Source: Polaromonas sp.
GTDB lineage: Bacteria; Pseudomonadota; Gammaproteobacteria; Burkholderiales; Burkholderiaceae_C
Assembly (NCBI RefSeq): GCF_012927455.1
Contig: NZ_JABBPE010000002.1
Location: forward strand, 62,001 to 126,000
Reading direction: 5' to 3'
Length of the DNA: 64,000 nucleotides
The position numbers were made by a program, and so were the translations under genes. The notes beneath the pieces are model-generated. The model did not search any database. It saw only the letters and a program-made list of their open reading frames with translations, and was not told the DNA's origin. Positions 58,812 to 64,000 of this stretch are shown here, in pieces (positions within the stretch are counted from its first letter, which is position 1; the number at the start of each line of letters is the position of its first letter).

Positions 58812-60224
58812 TCAGACCCGCCCGTACACGTCCTCAAATCGCACGATGTCATCTTCGCCAAGGTACTGGCCGCTTTGAACTTCAATCATCACCAGGTTCA
58901 TGACCCCAGGGTTCTCTAGCCGGTGCTTGAAGCCCGCAGGTATGTAGGTTGATTCATTGGTTCTGACAAACAATTCGTTTTCACCGTTGACCACCCTGGC
59001 CATGCCGCTGACAACAATCCAGTGCTCGCTGCGGTGGTGGTGCATTTGCAAAGACAAGGTCTCGCCCGGCTTGACTTCAATGCGCTTGATCTTGAAGCTG
59101 GGGTCTTCTTCAATGACCGTGTAAGTGCCCCACGGCCGGTGCACGGTGAGGTGGTGTTTGTGCGCGTCGTGCGCCTTGTCTTTAAGCGCTGTATAGAGGT
59201 GCTTGACGTCCTGGGTGTGGGCTTTGTCCACCACCAAAAGGGCGTCGGGTGTGTCCACGATGATCAGGTTGCTGACCCCGACGGCGCCCACCACGCGCTT
59301 GTCGCTCTGGATGAAGCAGTCGGTGACGTCATGCAACAGCGCTTCGCCTTCAATGCGATTGCCGTCATCGTCCGGCACTGAAAGATCGCCCAGCGCGCTC
59401 CACGAGCCAATATCGCTCCAGCCGATGCTGCAGGGAACCACGGCTACCTGGTCAGACCGTTCCATCACGCTGTAGTCGATGGAACTGTCAGGCACCTGGG
59501 CAAAGCTCTCTTCGTCAAGAGTGAGTTTTTCAAAGCCCTTGCCTTCAGCCCGGCTGGATTGTTCTAGGCAAGCCATGGTGGTTGAAAGAATTTCCAGGCA
59601 GTGCTTTTCCATCGCTTGCAGCATGACGCTGGCCTTGAAGCAGAACATGCCGGAGTTCCACAAAAAGTGGCCCGATGCCAGGTATTCCTGGGCTTTTTCA
59701 AGCGAAGGTTTTTCTACAAACTGCACCACCTTGTTGCCATCGGCTTCGATATAGCCATAGCCGGTTTCAGGCGCATCGGGCTCAATGCCAAAGGTGACCA
59801 ACTTTCCGCCTTTAGCCAGCTTGACGGCTTTGCTGACCGCTGCGGCAAACGCTTCCTGGTCTGCAATCAAATGGTCTGCGGCAAGCACAAGCATGACGGC
59901 ATCTTTGCCGTGCGTCTTGACAACCGTCAGCGCAGCGGCGGCAATGGCGGCCGATGTATTGCGGCCAAAAGGTTCAAGGATGAAAGAAGTCGGCAGCTTG
60001 GCATTGTTGACCTCCCGGAACTCGTCTTCAGTCTGAAACGCAAGTTCGCGGTTGGTGACGGTCAGGATTTCCTTGACGTCGGGCAGTGCGGCGCCTCGCA
60101 GAAAAGCCTTTTGCAGCAGGCTTTGCCCGTCCGCAAGGCGAATAAAAGGCTTGGGGTGCAGTTCGCGAGAAACAGGCCACAGGCGGGAGCCTGCGCCACC
60201 ACAAAGAATAACGGGAATGAGCAT
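58812..60224 (-). CDS. manC: Mannose-1-phosphate guanylyltransferase/mannose-6-phosphate isomerase
   Basis: The 470-aa bifunctional enzyme makes GDP-mannose, with an isomerase domain supplying mannose-6-phosphate. Seen: the pyrophosphorylase start ILCGGAGSRLWPVSRELHPK, NTSAAIAAAAL, VLAADHL, FVEKPSLEKA, and the isomerase cupin block VHRPWGTYTVIEEDPSFKIK with QMHHHRSEHWIVVSG (about residues 380-415). AAGGAAACC precedes the ATG. It supplies the substrate for gmd, rmd and mannosyl donors in the locus. It follows kpsS by 33 bp. A 210-bp intergenic region separates it from kpsE. Confidence 0.96.
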   Translation of the reverse strand: MLIPVILCGGAGSRLWPVSRELHPKPFIRLADGQSLLQKAFLRGAALPDVKEILTVTNRELAFQTEDEFREVNNAKLPTSFILEPFGRNTSAAIAAAALTVVKTHGKDAVMLVLAADHLIADQEAFAAAVSKAVKLAKGGKLVTFGIEPDAPETGYGYIEADGNKVVQFVEKPSLEKAQEYLASGHFLWNSGMFCFKASVMLQAMEKHCLEILSTTMACLEQSSRAEGKGFEKLTLDEESFAQVPDSSIDYSVMERSDQVAVVPCSIGWSDIGSWSALGDLSVPDDDGNRIEGEALLHDVTDCFIQSDKRVVGAVGVSNLIIVDTPDALLVVDKAHTQDVKHLYTALKDKAHDAHKHHLTVHRPWGTYTVIEEDPSFKIKRIEVKPGETLSLQMHHHRSEHWIVVSGMARVVNGENELFVRTNESTYIPAGFKHRLENPGVMNLVMIEVQSGQYLGEDDIVRFEDVYGRV

Positions 60225-60256
60225 GTTGGTTTCCTTAAAAGTTGGGTATGTTTAAG

Positions 60257-61573
60257 TCAGAGATGGCGCCAGGGTATTGGCTCGTCTCGTAGTGCATACA
60301 GGCTGACAGGCGCCTGGGTAAGGTTTTTCATCTGTGCCAGAAAGGTCGCCGTGGCGGCTTTGTCCGCCGGGCGCGCCTGCGTCCAGAACGCATCCAGATC
60401 ACCAGAAAAAGTAAGCTGTGGATGCTTGTATAAGGCTTCACCCAGTGCCATCACCGGGGCGCCGCGTTCCAGAGCCTGCAAGCCAACCGTGCTGTTGATC
60501 AGCACAACACCCGCAGCGCGCTCTGCGATATCAGGTGTATCGCCCTCTACCAGATGATGAATACGATGGCGAACTCCCAACTCGGTTGCTAGGCTAAAAA
60601 TCAGGCCCGTGTGCCCTGCTCCACCACGTGATTGAGGATGCTGGCGAAACACCAGCATGGCACCTGAAGCAGCGTGCCCGGCAAATGATCGCATGACACG
60701 AATGATGAAATCGGCGTTCTGTTCAAACGGGCTGTGGTGGGAGATCTGTGCATCATCATCGTGCTGCAGCGGCACAAAAAAGTAAGGAGGAAGGTTCTTA
60801 AACAGCCAGGACTGAAAGCGGTAGTCGGCCGTCCTGGCCAACAATTTGCGCCGCCATGATCGAGCCCAGTAGCCAAGGTAATGGTAGGGGTCGTCCTGGC
60901 GGTGGTGCACATAGTGCGGGTAGGCGGCACGCGACTTGTGCATGGCAATGTAGTGCTGGGCGGCATGCCAGGCCATTTTTTGAAAGTGGTGGCGCGAGGT
61001 GTGCGGCTCAATACCGTTAAGAGCGACTGAACTGGAGGTGTCGCTCTGCACCAGGGCCATCGGTTTCCAGGAGTAGCGCTGCAGCGTGGTGGAGTAGCCG
61101 TTCACCCCATCGAGTTCCATGGTGAGAAAACCTGGTCGAAAATAGCCTTCTTCCAGCACGACCGCGGGCAGGCCAAGGACTCGCACCAGTTCCAGGGCCA
61201 TCGCGTGGTACTGGCGCGATTGGCCGAACAGCACTACGCAATCGATACCCAACTGTTCGATCAGCGTTTCAAGGAATGCAGGCCAAGCGTCAGGCTTACC
61301 TTTGTAGGTTGCAGGCCTGAGCAGTTGGCAGTCATGCTCATCCCCACCCTGAAACACGACTCTATGAACTTCGGCGCCGCCGATTTGCAGCCAACGGCTT
61401 AAGCGGTCATAGAAGGGCCCCAAAGGCCCTTGAAGCAACAAGACTTTTTTGGACTTGGCAAGCCGGGTAAGCGCCGGATTGCCCGGGACGCTGCGTTTGA
61501 CCTCATTGAGCTGAGGCAGAGAAGGGCTTCCTGAGTCGAGCTCTCGCCACACTTCTTGAGGGATGACATGCAT
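60257..61573 (-). CDS. kpsS: KpsS-type capsule Kdo-transferase-like protein
   Basis: The 438-aa product belongs to the capsule biosynthesis (KpsS/LipB) family. Seen: VLLLQGPLGPFYDRLSRWLQ, GGAEVHRVVFQGGDEHD, VLFGQSRQYHAMALELVRVL, FVPLQHDDDAQISHHSPFEQ, and the C-terminal VVLINSTVGLQALERGAPVM. KpsS adds the first Kdo of the linker to the lipid anchor. It is the first gene of the locus, while kpsC is the last. A TTG one codon upstream (61576) is better spaced from AAGGA than the ATG used here. The promoter must lie in the 550-bp A+T-rich region upstream. Confidence 0.93.
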   Translation of the reverse strand: MHVIPQEVWRELDSGSPSLPQLNEVKRSVPGNPALTRLAKSKKVLLLQGPLGPFYDRLSRWLQIGGAEVHRVVFQGGDEHDCQLLRPATYKGKPDAWPAFLETLIEQLGIDCVVLFGQSRQYHAMALELVRVLGLPAVVLEEGYFRPGFLTMELDGVNGYSTTLQRYSWKPMALVQSDTSSSVALNGIEPHTSRHHFQKMAWHAAQHYIAMHKSRAAYPHYVHHRQDDPYHYLGYWARSWRRKLLARTADYRFQSWLFKNLPPYFFVPLQHDDDAQISHHSPFEQNADFIIRVMRSFAGHAASGAMLVFRQHPQSRGGAGHTGLIFSLATELGVRHRIHHLVEGDTPDIAERAAGVVLINSTVGLQALERGAPVMALGEALYKHPQLTFSGDLDAFWTQARPADKAATATFLAQMKNLTQAPVSLYALRDEPIPWRHL

Positions 61574-61576
61574 CAA

Positions 61577-62121
61577 TTGTTCAATTCCTTAATCGCAGTG
61601 ACTACTAAAGTCCGAATTACCGACCGGCTACGAGACCAAGGTCTCCGGATCGCAAAATTCAGAATGATTTTTCCCCTGAGGGAAGCAATCAACGATTGAC
61701 ATCAAGCAAAGCTCGGAAGATGTAATTGCTAATATTGTCAGTTCTATCAAGTTTTTAAAATTCTACGCCGAAAACTACTGCTCAATCATTTAAAGCCAAA
61801 TAAATCCCTCGTAAAAGTTAAATTACAATTGGTACAAACCCTAACTTAATACACAAAACAAGAAGGGTGAGAAGGCCGAACTGACCGAGATAAGTAATTA
61901 CAAATTGATACCAAAACGACGCGGAATCGCGTTCAGCCTACACTCGCCCAAGTTGGGGCGAGGAAATGGCCGAGCACTATGCAGCCGGCAGGCCTATCGG
62001 ATTGACGTGGAACCGCGCAGGCTAGTCATCGCGCTATTATTTCAATAGCATGGTGCGCCCGTCAGTCGTGGGCTAGAGGCTACTTTTATTGCAAAAATAG
62101 CCGTAATCACTGAAAACGGAA
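61577..62121. promoter_or_regulatory. A+T-rich region upstream of the capsule locus
   Basis: No gene can be supported in these 545 bp. The part from about 61640 to 61870 is markedly A+T-rich compared with the neighbouring coding DNA and should hold the capsule promoter. I find no JUMPStart/ops motif on the minus strand. A dispersed repeat fills 62031-62090. No firm -35/-10 pair could be placed by eye. Confidence 0.5.
62031..62090 (+). repeat. Dispersed repeat, copy L
   Basis: GCTATTATTTCAATAGCA, TGCGCCCGTCAG and GTGGGCTAGAGGCTACTTTTA, with changes in the left core. It follows the SDR gene end on the + strand. Confidence 0.8.
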
Positions 62122-63027
62122 TCAGGGTGCGCGCAACGCCGCCTTCAATTGCAGCCCGATCTCGGGTTTGTCGGCAAACGGATCGGTCGGGTTGCGCGCC
62201 TGCAAGATGTCTTCGAGCCGCGTTTGCACCGAATTGATGGCTTTGGGGTGGCTGTAGATGTAAAACTGATTGCTTGCGATTCCATCAAATACCCGTTGCG
62301 CCACGTCGGCCGCGCTTACCTTGCCGGAGCCGACGGCCTTGCCTGTCATTGCTTGCTGAATCAGCTGGCTCTTCGTCGGCTTGTCGCCGCTTAACTCAGC
62401 CGGCCGATTGCGCTGGCTCTGGCCTATGCCGGTGGCCACAAAAAACGGGCACAGCACTGAAGCGCCGATCTGATCGGTCACCAGCGCAAGGTCCTGGTAC
62501 AGGGTTTCGCTTAATGAGACCACTGCATGCTTGCTCACGTTGTAAACCCCCATGTTGGGCGGATTGAGCAAACCGGCCATGCTGGCGGTGTTGACAATAT
62601 GTCCCTGCCAGGACGGGTCTTTGGCGGCAGCTTGCAGCATCATGGGCGTGAAGATGCGCACGCCGTGCGCCACGCCCATCACGTTGACGCCGAGCACCCA
62701 TTCCCAATCCTTGACGCTGTTTTCCCAGATCAGGCCGCCCGAGCCGACGCCGGCATTGTTGAAGACAAAGTGCGGCGCGCCAAAACGCTCGAACACGGCC
62801 TGGCCCATGGCCTCCATCTGGTCGGCACTGGAAACATCGAGCCGGAAGCTGAGCACCGGGGCACCGCTGGCCTTGATCTCTGCGCTGGCCTGGTCCAGCG
62901 CATCTTGCTGCACGTCGACCAGCACCAGGTTCATGCCTAGCCTGGCGCCTATGCGCGCGCACTCCAGGCCAAAGCCCGAAGCAGCCCCGGTGAGAACGGC
63001 CGTTTTACCTTTGAAATTCGTGATCAT
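62122..63027 (-). CDS. Short-chain dehydrogenase/reductase
   Basis: The 301-aa classical SDR begins FKGKTAVLTGAASGFGLECA (cofactor motif TGxxxGxG) and has NNAG, the catalytic Ser in NTASMAG, and YNVSK (Tyr and Lys) near residue 155. The C-terminal part is longer than the basic 250-aa form. The cofactor-binding acidic residue after strand 2 (LVLVDVQQDAL) suggests NAD(H). GGAGG lies eight bases before ATG 63027. It forms a compact minus-strand group with a GNAT and a GST-like gene. The substrate is unknown. Confidence 0.9.
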   Translation of the reverse strand: MITNFKGKTAVLTGAASGFGLECARIGARLGMNLVLVDVQQDALDQASAEIKASGAPVLSFRLDVSSADQMEAMGQAVFERFGAPHFVFNNAGVGSGGLIWENSVKDWEWVLGVNVMGVAHGVRIFTPMMLQAAAKDPSWQGHIVNTASMAGLLNPPNMGVYNVSKHAVVSLSETLYQDLALVTDQIGASVLCPFFVATGIGQSQRNRPAELSGDKPTKSQLIQQAMTGKAVGSGKVSAADVAQRVFDGIASNQFYIYSHPKAINSVQTRLEDILQARNPTDPFADKPEIGLQLKAALRAP

Positions 63028-63042
63028 GAATAATTCCTCCAA

Positions 63043-63546
63043 TTAAGCGGGGCGCAGCATTTCGATGTGGGCAATGCCGTCTTCCAGGTACGGCGCCCCG
63101 GCGGCTTCAAAGCCATGCTGCTGGTAAAAACCTTCCAGCCGCGCTTGGGCGCCAATGCGTATGGGCTGGGCGCCCCAATGCTGCGTCAGGCAGGCCACGG
63201 CCTTTTTCATAAGCACATGGCCTGCGCCGCTGCCGCGCGCGTCATGGTGCGTCACCACGCGGCCAATGCTGCTTTCGGCAAACTTGATGCCCGCAGCGAA
63301 GCAGCGCGCATACGCTACCACCTGACCCGCTTGTCCCGGTTCTTCGCCGAGATGGCCCAGCAGGTGCATGGCCTGCGCATCCGCGCCATCCATGTCCTGA
63401 AAGACGCAGGCCTGCTCGACCACAAAGACCTCGCTGCGCAGTTGCAGCAGCTGATACAGCTCAGCCGTCGTCAGCGCATTAAAGGCGACAAAGCGCCATG
63501 TGAAGGAGGTGGTGGACAGGCGGCTGATAGGGGTCGTTCTGTTCAT
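63043..63546 (-). CDS. GNAT family acetyltransferase (ElaA-like)
   Basis: The 167-aa product has the ElaA/GNAT pattern: LTTAELYQLLQLRSEVFVVE, the motif A loop IGRVVTHHDARGSGAGHVLM (near residue 100) for acetyl-CoA binding, and the C-terminal GFYQQHGFEAAGAPYLEDGI. It probably acetylates a small molecule or protein N-terminus. Its ATG overlaps the stop of the GST-like gene by 4 bp, so the two are likely co-translated. It lies 15 bp before the SDR start. The substrate is unknown. Confidence 0.9.
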   Translation of the reverse strand: MNRTTPISRLSTTSFTWRFVAFNALTTAELYQLLQLRSEVFVVEQACVFQDMDGADAQAMHLLGHLGEEPGQAGQVVAYARCFAAGIKFAESSIGRVVTHHDARGSGAGHVLMKKAVACLTQHWGAQPIRIGAQARLEGFYQQHGFEAAGAPYLEDGIAHIEMLRPA

Positions 63547-64000
63547 GCGGCCTTCAGCGAGTAGCCGATGCGCGGGAAGTGCACATGAACCGTGCCGGCG
63601 CGCTCGTCGGTGCGGCGCAGCGTGTAGTGCATGCGGGTGGCGGCCATCAGTTCGCCTTCGGTCGCCTCGTGCCCGAAGCTTTCGCTACTGACCAGCACGC
63701 GACTGCCCAGCGCTATGCCATGCTCGTCCTGAAAGATATCGTCTTTCAGCGGCAGCGGCGTGGCGGCCGCCGCTGCGGCAATCGCCTGCACCGCGCTAAA
63801 TTTATTCATGGTGCCGTGGCCGATTGCGGCCATCCGGTCCATCCAGTCCAGCACGGCGGGCGTGGCGTTCAGAATATCTGCCAGCACCGAGGTGCGCACG
63901 CGCGTGAACCACAGCGGGTGGTACATCGCAAAGTCGGTGATGCAAGGCACTTCGCCCAGCAAAAAAGGCCAGTCATCAAGCATGTCCGACAGGCGGCGCA
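63543..64000 (-). CDS. Glutathione S-transferase-family protein, C-terminal part (partial)
   Basis: Only the last 152 codons are in the window; the frame stays open off the right edge (RRLSDMLDDWPFLLG reads through). The visible part, FLLGEVPCITDFAMYHPLWF, is typical of the helical C-terminal domain of GST-like proteins, with GE-x-P-x-x-x-D as its hallmark. A further C-terminal extension (DEHGIALGSRVLVSSESFGH) follows, as in long GST-fold proteins. The N-terminal thioredoxin domain is not visible, so activity cannot be judged. Its stop overlaps the GNAT start. Confidence 0.8.
   Translation of the reverse strand, partial: RRLSDMLDDWPFLLGEVPCITDFAMYHPLWFTRVRTSVLADILNATPAVLDWMDRMAAIGHGTMNKFSAVQAIAAAAAATPLPLKDDIFQDEHGIALGSRVLVSSESFGHEATEGELMAATRMHYTLRRTDERAGTVHVHFPRIGYSLKAA

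Noticed and set aside
58587..58919. 110-codon + strand frame between kpsE and manC
   Set aside because: The sequence (FKISFRALRGQNSS and similar) is the usual spurious translation of an intergenic repeat.
61577..62121. JUMPStart/ops element expected before some capsule loci
   Set aside because: No GGCGGTAGCGT-like motif on the minus strand.

Overview
The window looks like chromosomal DNA of a Gram-negative betaproteobacterium, most likely Burkholderiales/Comamonadaceae (Polaromonas- or Rhodoferax-like). This is inferred from high-GC codon usage, the glnB-nadE pairing, thiamine salvage genes, a TolC/Cus efflux operon, a group 2-type (ABC-dependent) capsule locus, and a dispersed repeat of about 45-60 bp (core TAGCTGCTTGCGCCCG, then ATTGGGCTA) that I associate with this family. 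I see no tRNA, rRNA, CRISPR array, transposase or integrase.

Layout. 1-1.3 kb: the end of a 7Fe ferredoxin (fdxA) followed by a thioredoxin-reductase-like ferredoxin-NADP reductase. 1.4-5.4 kb: thiamine salvage, with a TPP riboswitch ahead of the HMP transporter cytX and a convergent thiM-thiE-thiD operon. 5.5-10.1 kb: patatin-like lipase, a Phd/PIN toxin-antitoxin pair and tex. 10.3-12 kb: two small membrane proteins and a decayed DUF1223 pseudogene. 12.1-17.4 kb: a curli-like locus made of a secreted protein with three 39-residue repeats, a second small secreted protein, a CsgG-like outer-membrane lipoprotein and a Sel1 protein, facing a LuxR-type regulator that has lost its phosphoacceptor. 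17.5-26.5 kb: copper/silver efflux (cusCBA with CusF fused to CusB) continuing into a UbiB-like kinase and a glycine-zipper protein. 26.6-39 kb: housekeeping genes (serA, Dsb-like lipoprotein, glnB, nadE, FemAB-like acyltransferase, nuclease-fold protein, HPF-like protein, DUF302, lipoprotein, Cys-rich copper protein, ppa, hppA). 39.2-61.6 kb: one co-directional capsule locus (kpsC to kpsS). 62.1-64 kb: SDR, GNAT and the end of a GST-family gene.

The capsule locus holds ABC export (kpsE, M, T, D), GDP-mannose and GDP-D-rhamnose synthesis (manC, phosphomannomutase, gmd, rmd), KpsC/KpsS-type enzymes, and at least five glycosyltransferase domains. Two proteins are unusually large: a 1499-aa GT-GT-tandem-domain-hydrolase and an 885-aa FkbM-coiled-coil-DUF4214 protein. 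Many junctions are 4-bp ATGA overlaps, which suggests coupled translation.

The most interesting items are the curli-like locus with its CsgD-like regulator and the dispersed repeat, which also sits in frame inside three genes (patatin-like lipase, nadE, FemAB-like protein), much as Rickettsia palindromic elements do. The FemAB-like gene also carries a second repeat type in frame. Functional calls rest on family motifs read by eye; no database search was run.
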